Positions 10,830 to 22,770 are shown, counted from the first letter of the stretch. The stretch is DNA of 64,000 bases from Adiantum capillus-veneris (GCA_014529385.2 CM043962.1:128836074-128900073); one strand, 5' to 3'. Program-made: numbers and translations. Notes: generated by a model from the letters alone, not told the origin.

Positions 10830-13800
10830 TGAGGATGTTTGCAAATGAAAGGTCGTCTTCACGAGTAGCGCTTTGCTTGCTCTTGTAAACCTTCTTGATA
10901 TGCTCTGCTAGCTCTTTGTCTTCAGGGCAAAGGGTCTATCCATCACATGATAGCTCACAAATCTTTCCTGAATGTCATTGACTTCTGGCCCGAAGAGAGT
11001 GGTTTTCAATGTGAAAAATCCTATATAAAATGCCTCCTTGAAGGTGGTCATGAAGTAGGATTGCATGAACATGAGATGTGCAAAGAAGCCATGTATAATT
11101 TGTTCATCTGGCTGATTATTGAGGTCGTAGACTAAGCCCCTATTTCCTTCCAAAAGGATAACCATGGAGTTTCTGAAATTCAGGGTTTATGGTACATTGT
11201 GATGCATGCATCCATCATTCTACATATTTTCCTTAGCATTTGACAAGATAAATTAGGAAGTCCTTCATACTGCTTTTGAATGTTGTTGTGAGAGTATCAA
11301 TCTTGTGCTTCTCATCTAGTCTTTTTTTGTATTTAGGCCTTGGCAGCGCTGGGTAGTTTAGCCAGTTGTTTGCGATGTTCATTTTGGAGTGTTTCATGCT
11401 GAATTCATGTTCACACTCGAGGCACTGGGCAAAAGGTGACATCCTTTTCAAGGGAATTGGGCGCCCGCATCATGTGAATCCGCCACTCCAGATGCTTCTC
11501 AAGCCATGCCATTCTCATTTGGTTGAGCTTCTAACATTTCTTGTTTGATGGTGGCTTTCCTATGAAGACATTCATACCTTATTGGAGAAAGAGGGAGTGA
11601 GCGAGTGTACCAATTCTCATTGGTCGTCGTTGGTTTGAGTAGCTACAGATTGACTGAATAGAGGATTCTGATCTCCCATTCCATTGCCTTTTTCCAATGC
11701 TCCTTCTTTGTGCCCGTAATATTTTATTTCATTTCAGCTATAGACCGTTCTCTTAAGTGGTGTGCTCTTTTTCCTAGGATTTTAGACTCATTGCTACCTT
11801 CTGTTCTTGTCTCTTGAGTTGTACTTGTTTTAAGAATCTCTTAGGTAGCCTGTTGTTTCCCATTGTCTCGACCTTTATTGGACGTCGTGTGAGTCACTTC
11901 AGAAGACAAATTTTTTTGTTGGATTTGTTGTTGTCCCTGCTGAGCATCAGGCTCTCTTTGTGTATCTCCTTGCTTGCCTTGGTCATCTTCACCGTGATCG
12001 TTCATGTGGGTAAACTTTGTCTGCCTACAATTGAGCTTGGCTTGTAGCTTTCAATTCTTCATTTTCCTTTCAGAGAGTAGCATTCTCTGCTTGGAGACTC
12101 TCTTCTCAAGCTAGAGCCATTGTTGTGGCATCTTGTTGCATTTGTTCTTGAATTTTGAGTGCTCTCTCTAGCTCTACAATTTTGGCTCTTGCATCAGAGG
12201 GTGTAGTACTGCTATTTGCTAGTCGTGTCAGTCAAGGATTAGCCTTGATTTTTTTGACTATGCATTGCTAGGCCATTAGTTCCTCTTCTGCGCTTACCAA
12301 TTGAATTTATGCTATAGCTAGTTGATTCTCTAGAGTATCAGCCTGGTCGATGGCATCTGTGAATACTGCTTGCAGATCCTCTATTATCCCCTTATGTATC
12401 ACTATAGCTTTATGAGCTGTTGCTATCTCCTCATAAGCATCAGTCACTTTTTGGTGTTGGGGCAACAATAGGTTCTTTGACTCTCGTGCTTCTTATCTTG
12501 CCATCTGAGCCTCTATATAATATCTTCCTTTTCATTTTTGAGTGTATGCAGTTCAATGTAGGCTTCATTTAGCTCACCTTGTAGTGCCAGGATGGTGTTC
12601 ATATAATGTGTGTGCTCTTGCACAACCACATTGTACTTGTCGATTTGCTTGGTACGGGGACATGTTGCCTAATATCTTATGGCACTACCGGGGGACTTTG
12701 ATGTTTGGGGCAGTTCCTTGGTTTTTCTTGAGTCTCCTTAGCTTGGGAGGTTTTAGGTTGGGATTCTTTTGCTTGTGTAGTTTCACGTTCAAATTCCCCA
12801 TAGGATTGCCCACCAAACTGGGAGAGAGAACTTTTAATGGAGATGTTCGTCTCCGGTCTCTCTCCTCATTATTTTTGGCCTCTTTAGATGCTTGGGCTTC
12901 TTCTTCTACTAATTTGGTCCGCTCCATTTGAGCCCACATTTCTTCCGATTGCTCAGTAGTAATGGGAGTGGCTGTCGGATTCTTGTGTGGAACCCATTTC
13001 TTGACAAACTTGTCCACTCTTTTCTTTTTAAACTCCTCAACCAGCCTTTTCTCTCTGGCTTAGCTTTTGCGCTTTCTCTTCTTTGTCGGGTTTGGGCATG
13101 GTCATTGGTCTTTTACCTTTTCTTTTTGTGGAATCTGACTCTTGTCATTTTCTCTTGATCTGGTGGTGCGGGCAATAGTCTAAGTGGAGCCTGATTTTGT
13201 TATTTCTTCATCACTTTCCTCCTTTTGGAGTTGGATCCAATCATTTTGAGAGGGAGCCTCAGACAAATCTTGGGCAGCACCGATAGCTTGATGAGTTATC
13301 CTTGTTAGTACCTACGGAGCCTGATTTTGTTATTTCTTCATCACTTTCCTCTTTTTGGAGTTGGATCCAATCATTTTGAGAGGGAGCCTCAGACAAATCT
13401 TGGGCAACACCAATAGCCTAATAAGCTATCCTTGTTAGTACCTCCGGAGCTAATAAGTAAGTTAATTTGGTGTGCTTTTTTTCTTCTTTGTGAGCAACTC
13501 GAGGATGTAATGGGCATGGTCAATTGTCACTAGTGTGCTTTGTTGGTAGGCCCATGTGTAAGCTATCGCTACTGTGTGGTTTGGCATAGTGTAGCAACTT
13601 GATATTTTGTCATCAATGTGGAAGAAGTGCATAAACATGTGTGTGGGCAACTCTGCTTCCTGACATGTCATGTTGGCAAATGTCGCCGCTGCGCCCTTTT
13701 TTGCGAAGACTTATATTCCCATTTCTTTCTTCCCTTTCATGGTAGCACCTCGGTCTAATAGATGTAATGATTTTGCAATCTATTCTAAAGTGATCTTCAC

Positions 13801-14190
13801 TATAAGCTTGTCATTGTCTAGTGTTGAAATCTTGGTTGTACCGTCCTCCGTAATGTTGGTGTAGAGCTCATGAGCTCTCTGAATGTCAATCCCGCACGGA
13901 GGTAGCTGGAAGTAGTTTAGAAGGTCCGTCTTTTCTAGTGCTTCTTCTATGGACAGCTTCCTTGCCAGATTATATGCCCGTCCAGGTATCATGGGAAACG
14001 TAACCATGTTGTTCTTAGCATCTCTATAGACATCTTTGTAAACTGTGGCACCTTCAAGCTCCAATCTCTCCTTTTCTATATATGTTGATGCTTCTTTCAG
14101 GGAGTCTTTGAGGATGGTGAACTCCAAAATTTGTTCTAGCCTCTTTTTTGCGACTCCATTTCTTCTTACCGCCCTTGGCATCAGACTTCA
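10830..14190 (-). pseudogene. Broken gene for a long coiled-coil protein, family unknown
   Basis: Minus-strand open stretches follow one another from 14181 leftwards and read like one decayed protein of several hundred residues. The start (14181-13780, MPRAVRRNGVAKKRLEQILE) is followed by DLLNYFQLPPCGIDIQRAHE. After a stop, a hydrophobic and histidine-rich block follows at 13671-13462. A charged region (13040-12700) contains EKRLVEEFKKKRVDKF and EEMWAQMERTKLVEEEAQAS. A heptad-like coiled coil (12620-12060) includes ALQGELNEAYIELHTLKNEK and IVELERALKIQEQMQQ. The probable C-terminus is near 10830 (ELAEHIKKVYKSKQ). Stops, frameshifts and a 130-bp internal duplication show it is dead. I do not recognise the family; it may be a structural ORF of a retroelement, but no polymerase is attached. 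Confidence 0.5.
13186..13445. repeat. 130-bp tandem duplication
   Basis: Two head-to-tail copies (13186-13315 and 13316-13445) start GGAGCCTGATTTTG and differ at a handful of positions. The unit is not a multiple of three, so it shifts the frame of the coiled-coil pseudogene it lies in. Confidence 0.9.
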
Positions 14191-14199
14191 TAGCTTTTA

Positions 14200-15917
14200 T
14201 GAACAACTGTTGCATTTCAGAGATTGGTTTGAGCTAGATGTGGTGTTTTCCCCTTTCCAAGTATCTAATGAGCTTGCTAGTGGATAACCTTGTATAAAAC
14301 ATTTGTATAAATTATGTAGAACCTTAACATTTATAAAAAAAGTGTGTTTCATAACAAATAAAAAATTGAGGTTTTTTCTCAGATATGTGATCATGATAGT
14401 TTTCTAGATTTATTTTTGCATGGGCTTGATGAGTATGATAATTTAAGGCTCCGGCTCTAGTTTGATGAGATTTGGGTAGGGGGTTTGGTCATGGTCAAAT
14501 GCTTTAGGCTCTTAGCATCCTCTCTGATGTAGATGTGAATTTTTTCCACTTTGACCACATAGGGGTGATTCAAATACTCTTACAACATTTGCATGGGGTC
14601 AAATCCATTTTTGGTTGCTGGTTACATTCTATCAAGGAAAATAGTGATTTTCTCCCCTTTTTCCACATTTGTCTTTTGAACTACATCAAACTTGGTAGGC
14701 TCATTTCTCATGGTGTTTAGAGGTCACTTGCTCACCTATACTCTGAAGTTGATCTGTTGGGCAAGATATAAGTCAGTTTCAGTCTTTTGATCAAGTACAA
14801 AATTGAAGAGGATGAGGTGTATAGATCCAATGGGTGTCAAACCTTTTGGATAGGGTTTGATGACTTAGTGTATCACTTGTGTCGCTTCAAAAAAAACTTT
14901 GGATGTCGCACTGACACTTCAGACGGGAAAATCGCAATTTTCTCCTTGGCTTTGATATCTGAGATCTAAATGAAAAGATACTTGGTCAACCTCTTTTATT
15001 TGATGATTTGAGATTGTTGATTTTTTTACCCTTCAATTTGGACTACCCCCACTAGCTCGGGACTGGTTTTAGGCTTTGATTCAGTGAAAATTCAGTCATG
15101 AGGGACATGTTGATTCCATTTTCATTGGGCTTCTTCTTAGAGCTAATTTTTACCCTAGATTGGACATAGATGACACTTTCATAGCCTCAATTACTCAATG
15201 ATGTAGAGATATGAGAAAAAAAAACATTTTTTCCTATTTAGCATTAAAAAAAACTTTTTCAACACACATTGATTCAAACACAATTATACATACATCCCTT
15301 TGAAACATTTCTAAGGTGCCACTTCATTAATCATGTAGTCATATTGAGCACAAGGCCATTATGCCCTCCAAAAGATCCTCTACGTAAATCGAGGAAAGAT
15401 CTTACACAAAGCTTTTAAAGACCGTTCCAACGGAGTTGGCAATGGTACATTGTGTCACACAATGGTTGTTGATCAGATATCAAAGTCAAAGGGAAATGAA
15501 CGTTTTTGAGCTATGGGAGGTTTTATATTGTCATTCCCTTTTATACACTACCACCACTGAAGCTCCTTTACGAAAGTACATTGCCTTAGTGTTTTGAAGC
15601 CACTGGTCAAGTTTGGCCCCATTCTGACAGCCTGGGAAAAACAATTTTTTTCTTGCAAGGGATTTCTAGGGTTGCCAAATTGAAGTTGGAGGTTAAAAGC
15701 ACGTTAGTAGACTCAAGGGCGACCTACCCCTAGAATTTTGTCATCATTGGGTGCTCCGACCTGGTGCAAACATTGTTTTTGTGTGTGAGCTAGCCTAGGT
15801 ATCCCTGCGTTTTCTAGCTGCATTCGCATCAGATGATAGTGTACTAGGTAGGGAACATACCTCTCATGTTTGTCGAATCTCAAAGCATGGGGATCGCTAG
15901 AAAATCCACTTCAAAGT

Positions 15918-15919
<2 letters not shown>
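14200..15919. other. No gene recognised
   Basis: AT-rich sequence with poly-A and poly-T runs. I see no coding motif, LTR boundary or RNA gene. Confidence 0.5.

Positions 15920-15986
<67 letters not shown>
15920..15986. repeat. Compound (CT)n(CA)n microsatellite
   Basis: About 32 bp of CT repeat passes directly into about 34 bp of AC repeat without intervening sequence. Confidence 0.95.
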
Positions 15987-15993
<7 letters not shown>

Positions 15994-17159
15994 CACAAGC
16001 ACAAATGGAACTTTTAATGGGGCTAAACTATACATACCTTGGCCTCTCGAGTCAGTTTTTTTCTAAACCTCACAGTTAGTCCTACCTCATGTGTTTGATG
16101 ACCCCAATCCGTCCACTTTGCCAAATCAAGCCTTTTCAGCTTAAAAAGCAGTTTTCGCAACTTATCCAAATTCGGTCATAACTTGGTCATTCTTGCCCCA
16201 AATTGACTTCTAAAATTTCCAGCTTCTTCTTGGACTCCATGTATATGTATTTGGTTTTTTTAGTACTTTTTGTATTTTTTGGCATTTATTTCTTAGAAAA
16301 TCAATAAAACACAACAAGAAATAGAGAAAAAGATCAAATTTGAATTACAAATTCTAAAAAATAGCAGATAGTTAGAGAAGGTTGATTTTCAAAGAAAAAT
16401 CTCTATTTGCAAATTTTTGGCGGATTGCTCCAATTTTTATCATTAATTTTAGCAAAAAGCCTTATTATATACTTATTTACACACACCTAAGGGCTCATCT
16501 TTGACATTTGTCCCTTAATCTTGAATCTTCTCATCTTCGAGGGCAAAAAATATAAAAAGTGTCAAAAAAAAGAGAATTATAACACAAAAGTAAATAAAAC
16601 AATGCCCTTTCTCTCTAATTCGTTTACATTTAGAATGCCTCCTCCCCTCCTAGTCGGAGTACTCTTGGATGACAGTGTGTCATCAGGGTTGTCATGTGCA
16701 TGGGCATTAAAGCGATGCCTTTTAAGGAGCCCTACATATGTATACTCGATCAACGGATGAAAAAAGTAATGCAGTGCCAGAGGTGGGTCTTAAGCAATTT
16801 GGTTAAGGGCATTCAATGGCAAGGTTCACTTGTTTGGTTTCTAATGATCGTTTACCATGGAGTAACCAGTGTAGCTCAGCAGCTCGTCGATGAATGGTCA
16901 AAAAGTCGCGTCCTTTAGCCGGTTGGATATGCGTTGAGGTTCACGCCACAATACCATTGTAGTGGGTATTGACTTGGAAGAGTATTCTGGTGGCTGCGAA
17001 ACATCTTGGTGGGTTGTGGCTTTTGTCAAATCTCGTTGCTTTGGAATCCACTGCTATTTTCTTGATTGTGACATTGTCATGGTTTTAGATACCGACATTT
17101 GTGTGTATCTAAGTCTTTGTGGTTTTCGAATTTAAATAGATCGCCTGACATTTTGAGTT
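15987..17159. other. No gene recognised
   Basis: Mostly AT-rich sequence without recognisable coding motifs. The short open frames at 16521-16918 show no family motif. Confidence 0.5.
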
Positions 17160-18107
17160 ACAAGAGCTATGCAGAAAGACCGTTGTCACTTTTTTGGAGA
17201 TAAGCCTTGTAGTCGACCTTTGGGAATGCGCATGAAGTTTCCTTGACTTTGGGGAGTTCCTTTAGGTATCCAAATTTGTTGTGTAAATGGTGGTTTAGTG
17301 TGTTGTGGTTTGACTTGAGCATGTCTATTTTGGTATCCACATTTGCTTTGTGTTTTTGCTCTGAATTGGTTGGACAATTTTTGAGACCCACTTGGTGATA
17401 GGTGGTTGTGCTTCCAAAATAGGTGATGGGTCATTCATAACTTGTACTAAAGAGAGTGGATTATTGGCAGTTGTTTCTAGTAATATCAATGGTACATGTT
17501 GTTGTGTTTCTGTTGCGGTGAAACTATTGGCCGATTCCTTGGTCTTGTTGTTGGTATTCTTGAAAAGATATTTGGTAGCTTCCATGGAAGTGTAAAATAC
17601 ACTTGGTTGTCAGGCTAATGTATATATGCTTTGTATTTGTGCTTCCATGGTGTACCAAGTATTAGCTGATTATAAGGAGCATCTGGTGGTAGTACAAAGA
17701 ATTTACGGGAGCATGTGCATCCATTGATGTATAGCGTGAGCTCCACTTAACCTGTCGCAATACTAATAGTCCCATTAAATCCTGTAAATGTTCTTTTCAA
17801 CAATTGTAGGACCTAGCATCTTTTGGTACAGATCCCAATTGATTGTATTCGAATACGTACTAGAGTCGACCAACACGTGAATAGGTAACATGTTGGCTCC
17901 TAGTTTTGCGGAAATGTATGGGTCCATATTTTCTTCATCTTCCTCTATGCTTGTAACCTGATGAATCCGCACAATATTACGCATCTCTAAATGTCCTTTT
18001 CTCTGTTTTCTCTTTGCCGCATGTTCCCTGGCTTCTTGTTGTGCTTGTTGAATTTCAAGATCCTGCTTTTCTTTTCTATTTCTAGTTTCATGTGCCCTTT
18101 CAAGCAT
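17160..18107 (-). pseudogene. Retropepsin-like fragment with extension
   Basis: Read leftwards, a charged coiled segment starts at 18107 (MLERAHETRNRKEKQDLEIQ). It is followed by DPYISAKLGANMLPIHVLVD, with the aspartic-protease active site as VLVDSSTYSNTI, so the usual D-S-G is D-S-S. After a frame change near 17800 come VELTLYINGCTCSRKFFVLP and LILGTPWKHKYKAY, the flap and ILGxPW blocks of gypsy-type retropepsins. An unrecognised Asn/Lys/Thr-rich extension runs to about 17167. It lies directly downstream of an integrase C-terminus in almost continuous frame, the reverse of the usual protease-to-integrase order. Confidence 0.6.
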
Positions 18108-18880
18108 CTCTTAAGTTAGTGGCGAGTGATATTTTTTAAAGCCGGAACCCATTGATCCAATTTAGAATTTCATGTCCATCCAATGTAGCAAGCTTAATGG
18201 CCCCACTCGGTGATATAGAATGAATCGCAAATGGTCCCATTCCTTGCTTTTTTAATTTCTTTGGTTTTTTATTAAGAGTGTAAACAAACACATAATCTCT
18301 CGGTGCAAAGTTCTTGAACTTCACATGCTTGTCATGAAACTCTTTCATGCATCGGTTTTTGGTCGTCTATTGCAACTACTACCTTTAACTTGATTTCATT
18401 CAACTTCTTTAGGTCATTCAAATGGTCAAACCATTCATGTCCCCACCTATACGTAAGGTTGGATTCAAAAACTCTATCGGTAAAATTGTGTTAAGTCCAA
18501 ACATCATAATATAGGTGTAGACCCTAGAACATTCTTGTATGCAACTATATAAGTCCAAACAACAGAGTGCAACTTTTGATCCCAATTTGACCTATTATCG
18601 TTCACGATTTTGGTTCGAATCATGCACAAGAATTTGTTGGTATTCTCGGTTTGATTATTAGATTGTGGGTGATACAAAGCTGATTTTTAGTGTATGACCA
18701 TGAGCTCATAAATGACTTCATTAACAAAATGTGTCCCTCAATCACTCACAATCTCAATAAGCAAATTGTACCATGTGAAAACATTTTGATACAAGAATTG
18801 TGTTGTAGTGTGTGCATCATTCTTTTATGTGGATTTGGCCTCAACCCACTTGGTTAAATAGTTTGTAGCAACTATAATAT
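18108..18880 (-). pseudogene. Ty3/gypsy integrase, decayed
   Basis: The core begins near 18880 with YxIIVATNYLTKWVEAK, where family members have D and this copy has N at the first catalytic position. IVSD..GTHFVNE and YHPQSNNQTENTN follow, giving the second Asp and the catalytic Glu. Several stops and frameshifts interrupt it. The C-terminal block at 18348-18136 is well kept (KEFHDKHVKFKNFAPRDYVF, MGPFAIHSISPSGAIKLATL, WINGF). An active enzyme would insert element cDNA. The right edge abuts an LTR copy at 18881 with no primer site between, so the arrangement is rearranged. Confidence 0.8.
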
Positions 18881-19615
18881 TGTAATGCAAATGGCCTATT
18901 AACTTTGAAAGTAGCGGAAATTAGAGAAAGTACTTTTTTGAAATTACGTTGTGAGCATAGCGGGTGAACTTAATTGAAGGTAGCAACATAAACATGGCAT
19001 TTAGTTAACTTGGCATGAACAATACTTTTGCAAGAGAGAGTTTTTAGAGAACATGGCAATAGTTGAGGACTGGATTTATGTGGATCCGATCCCCCCTCTA
19101 ATAGGCATTTGTATTATAGTTTCTCCCATCAAGAGAGACTTGTTACAATACAATATTTGTGTTCCTTGTGACCTAGGTGATGCAATGAAGATGAAAAGCT
19201 TCATGCATCACGAGCATAACGTAAACTTTGTGGAAAGCATTAACTATCCCAAGCCTTAGTCCCAAGGCCTCAAACACCTTCGAAGGTGGAGAGAGCTAGC
19301 GGGGAATGAGGGTAGGAAAAAGGAAGAAGAAACATTTCATACGAGAAAGAACTAGTTCCTCACTTATCATCACTCTTCTTGCTAGCATACATAATAGCAT
19401 AATAATGAAGATGGAGAAGATGGCAAGCTTAAGCATTGAAGCATGGTTCTTGGTTGGATTTTGCATTCCATAGCCAAGAGTGTTGGTGTAGGCTCTCAAC
19501 TTCTCTACTTGCTTGGATAAGGAGATAGAGCTCTTGCACTTTGCACTTCACACAATGAGGGTGTGTGTGTGTGTGTGTGTGTGTGGGAGAGTATACCCTG
19601 TAAGCAAGACCCCAT
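18881..19615 (-). repeat. Partial LTR related to the chromovirus LTRs
   Basis: It starts TGTAATGCAAATGGCC and follows the chromovirus LTRs (32987-34620 and 39767-41395) for about 730 bp. Shared phrases include GGCATGAACAATACTTTTGC, CCTTGTGACCTAGGTGATGC and AAGCATTGAAGCATGG, up to the (GT)n tract and GGGAGAGTATA. Beyond that it diverges. It is an older or related subfamily copy, truncated at its right end. Confidence 0.8.
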
Positions 19616-20114
19616 CTTCCTTGGTCGACCCCCTCTTCTAGCACAAGCCTGAAGCTCATTGGACCCCTGCAAGACTGACCAATTACAAGCAAGATGCATA
19701 TCAAGCAAGCATGGTATCCTTGGGACAAGTGTCCCCCTTTTCCCTTTGAGAGAGGACAATCTGCTACTGTTGCATTGTGTTCCCTAGCATTTGCATTGAG
19801 CTTAATTTATGAGAACGCTTTTCCTCTAGCTCTTTTTCCTAAAGGATTTGTACTCTAGTGGAATATTACTAGCCTCTGAGCGTGCCAAGGCTATGTGTGG
19901 CCCAACCAATAACACTGGAACACATATCTCTAAGCCGTGCTAGCTTTTTGTTCAGCCTCTAAGCCATCCATGGATAGTTTATCTAGTGTTATGTTGGTGC
20001 TTCATCACCTCTGAACCTATGGAGTCCATGATAGCTTTCATACCTTCCTTTTTCCAATACAATCACCTTTTTTAAAGCTTTGTGTCATCTCATAGGTTAG
20101 CTCACCTTTGAGTT
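19616..20114. other. No gene recognised
   Basis: Some weak resemblance to the middle of the chromovirus LTR persists (CTCATTGGACCCCT near 19653). Otherwise I see nothing coding. Confidence 0.4.
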
Positions 20115-20319
20115 GAAGGGGGGAATGTTAGGAATACGGAACCTCTCCTATATTAGCTTCCTAAGCCTAACATAATCTACAAGGTCATTATTATCACGTG
20201 ACAAGATTGTGTATAGTACACCCTTATAAGCCCTTTCTTGTACATTGTGAGTTCTAGTTAGTGAGCGAGTTCATTTGTTCAGTTCTAAATATTGAGCTTT
20301 GTTTTTGATGTTGTGTATA

Positions 20320-20378
<59 letters not shown>

Positions 20379-20381
20379 ACA
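20113..20381 (+). repeat. Polypurine tract and candidate 3' LTR with (CT)n
   Basis: GAAGGGGGGAA at 20115-20125 is followed by TGTTAGGAATACGG and the segment ends TCTCTCTAACA at 20381, giving TG...CA ends. A TATA-like TTATAAG lies near 20224, and a (CT)n tract fills 20323-20377 just before the end. No primer-binding site follows, as expected for a 3' LTR. I see no coding region upstream, so the assignment rests on the boundary motifs. Confidence 0.45.
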
Positions 20382-20646
20382 CATCTAGCTACTATATGGT
20401 CATGCTCTACCACATACACAACAATGTCATGGTAATCCAATAAAGAAAACATGCTATTGAATATCACCTTCATGTATAGTTGGAAGAGATGAAGCAAGGA
20501 GTATTCTTCTTCAGAGAGGGGTGAAGAACGAATCAAGGATGGCAGGTGTCTACATTATGAGACCATCCACCACCTCACACAAAACAACCCACAAAGAAAA
20601 ACCAATATCTACTAGATGTGGCTAGAACTCTGGCAAAAGTCCTAGA

Positions 20647-20650
<4 letters not shown>

Positions 20651-20722
<72 letters not shown>

Positions 20723-20941
20723 ATATTCATATGCAATAAAATAGAGAAAGAGAGTGGGTGTATGCGTCGTTGGGGGGGGGGGGTACCAACAATACACACT
20801 CCTCAATACTTGCGAAAAGCCCAATAAACATAACAAACCATAAAGAAAGAGATAGAGAACGGGGACTCACTAACGTGTGTGTGGGAGGGGAGAGGGGGTA
20901 TCCCCCCCCCCCCCCCCCCCCCCCTTCTCTCTCTCTCTCTC
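20651..20941. repeat. Cluster of (CT)n, (AC)n, poly-G and poly-C tracts
   Basis: (CT)24 at 20651-20698 runs into (AC)n to 20723. A 12-base G run lies at 20772-20783 and a 23-base C run at 20902-20924, followed at once by (CT)n to 20941. There is no gene here. Confidence 0.9.
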
Positions 20942-21228
20942 CTCCGCTTTGCATGAAATGGTAGGAGCTACAAAAAACTAACAAGTTTTGTGAAAGCAAC
21001 ATCTAGCACTTCGCAAACGTTATTATTGGTGTTGCTTATGCAACAATGCCAATGATTCCTTTTAAGTTTCACTTATGCCATGCTCATCGTTGCATTTGTG
21101 ACTATGGTTTTTTTTTTCAAATTCAGATAGTTTAAAGGTTGCATATGTGACAAAGGGTACATGTGACCCCATCTTTTCCGAGAAGTAACCGTCTTGTTTC
21201 TTTGATTTGTTTGTAATCTAGAACTTTT

Positions 21229-21780
21229 CTTTTAATAGCAAAACTCACAATTGTGAGTGAATTATATTGATAATCTCAAAAAATTACAAGAACTTGCCAT
21301 GCTTGTGTCGAACCATGACACCATCCAGAGACCAAACTTACATCAGCTATCTGGGAGCCACCCCTAACGATCTGTCCCCATGTCCATAAGAATTGACACT
21401 CAAATGACTAAAGATATAAAGCTCTTATTCTTTAGCCACAAATGCGTCATGATTGACAAAGGAGAGTTAAAGGTCAATGACCACAAACCTTTGCAAAGAT
21501 AGTTCAAATAGTCCAATGAATTAAACGCAATGTAGTAGGTCATAAGAAATCCCCATGCGACCATTAGCTTCTGCAAATGATCCTGTTACAAATGAGATTG
21601 ACATCCAAAATGCCCAAAGGATTTCTTTTTGCTCAAGCTGCAAAAGGTAAACCTAAAGATTTCAACAACAATCACCATGGTCATATATCTAAAACTTGTA
21701 CACAACCCCAAATATTCAAATTTCCACCGCATACAAAACGTGATCGCTCATTCCCCTATGTTAGAAAACACTTAAGCTAA
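21229..21780 (-). mobile_element. Possible LINE 3' end
   Basis: On the minus strand the sequence TTATCAATATAATTCACTCA leads into ACTCACAATTGTGAGT (21244-21259, a perfect 16-bp palindrome) and a short A-rich end. The same motif order occurs at the tail of the retroposon at 31256-31394. No reverse transcriptase is recognisable in this segment, so its right boundary is a guess. Confidence 0.35.
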
Positions 21781-22130
21781 TGGATGTAAGGCAGGGCTCG
21801 CGAAAAGACAGGTTCACTTTATCCAAAGCCTGTTCAAAAACGCTAGCTCAAAGTGGGGCAAGAAGGTTCTCAAGCTGGTTCAAATTATGGAATTTTTAGT
21901 TATAATATGATATTTTTAATGTGATTATCCCTCTCAAATTTAAAGGTAGCTTGCTCATGTGAGTGTGAAAAAATTCCAAAGCCGGGTCCACACAAAATAT
22001 TTTCGGAGCCCTAATCTAGGAGGCACCCCATTTGTATTATCGAGGCTCAAGAATGTCTTCTTCAAACAAAGCTATAAGTATCATGATTGATGGAATAGAT
22101 GAAGTCGTGTTAGCTCTTTTTATTATGTAC

Positions 22131-22315
22131 TAGTATGTGACTCGCGCGTTGCTGCGGCTAAGAAGAAGCAATCGTGACACTCTCCTCCCTCACCTTCCCC
22201 CAAAGGTGGCAACATGTACATATATAGAGTAGTATGTGACCCGTGCATTGTTGTGGTCGTGAGAAGTAACCATGGCACTCTCTTCCCTCACCTTCTTCGA
22301 AAGTGGCAACATATG
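22131..22315. repeat. Tandem repeat, about 99-bp unit
   Basis: Two units start TAGTATGTGAC at 22131 and 22230. Both contain a CGTGAC/CGTGAG...CACTCTC..CCCTCACCTTC series and end AAGTGGCAACAT. The beginning of each contains GCGCGTTGCTGCGG or its decayed form GTGCATTGTTGTGG, a hairpin-forming motif. Confidence 0.85.
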
Positions 22316-22330
22316 TGTGTGTGTGTGTGT

Positions 22331-22462
22331 GTAAATACACACACACACGTATGCTCGTGCATTGACAGTGGCCTAGCCATGATCTTAGAGGATGATTCAC
22401 ACAAATAAATGCACTCTTGTCAAATATGATAATGGGATTTCCACAAACCTTCTCTTTTTACC

Positions 22463-22503
<41 letters not shown>

Positions 22504-22770
22504 ACAAACTTGAACTACATTTGGAGTTGATATGTGGACGGATTAACTTTTCCATAGGCAAGTGAGTCCCTCTCTATTTGTAGAAACATACTTAACCTTC
22601 GAGTTTTTCTCAGTCTCTCTCTCATGTACGCACGTCCCGTGTACACGTACGTACACACACTCACCGCAACAATCAACAACTCAATGGGGGAGGGGAGGGG
22701 AGGGGGTAGCACAATTGCTCCTGACACGTGGGGGAGAACTTTAAGAAAGAGTATAGGAGTGCCTCTTTAA
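22331..22770. repeat. Dispersed direct repeat, copy 1 (about 430 bp)
   Basis: It shares ordered phrases with 23700-24150: CATGATCTTAGA, GTGCACTCTTGT, a central (CT)n tract, AAACATACT, CAACAATYAACAACT, GACACGTGG and AACTTTAAGAAAGAGTATA. The CACGTG hexamer is a G-box-like site. Confidence 0.85.

Noticed and set aside
11814-13158. Plus-strand hydrophobic frames in the coiled-coil region
   Set aside because: They mirror the charged minus-strand coiled-coil reading, which is the better supported strand.
22131-22315. CRISPR array or satellite
   Set aside because: Only two diverged units, in a plant genome, with no unique spacers.
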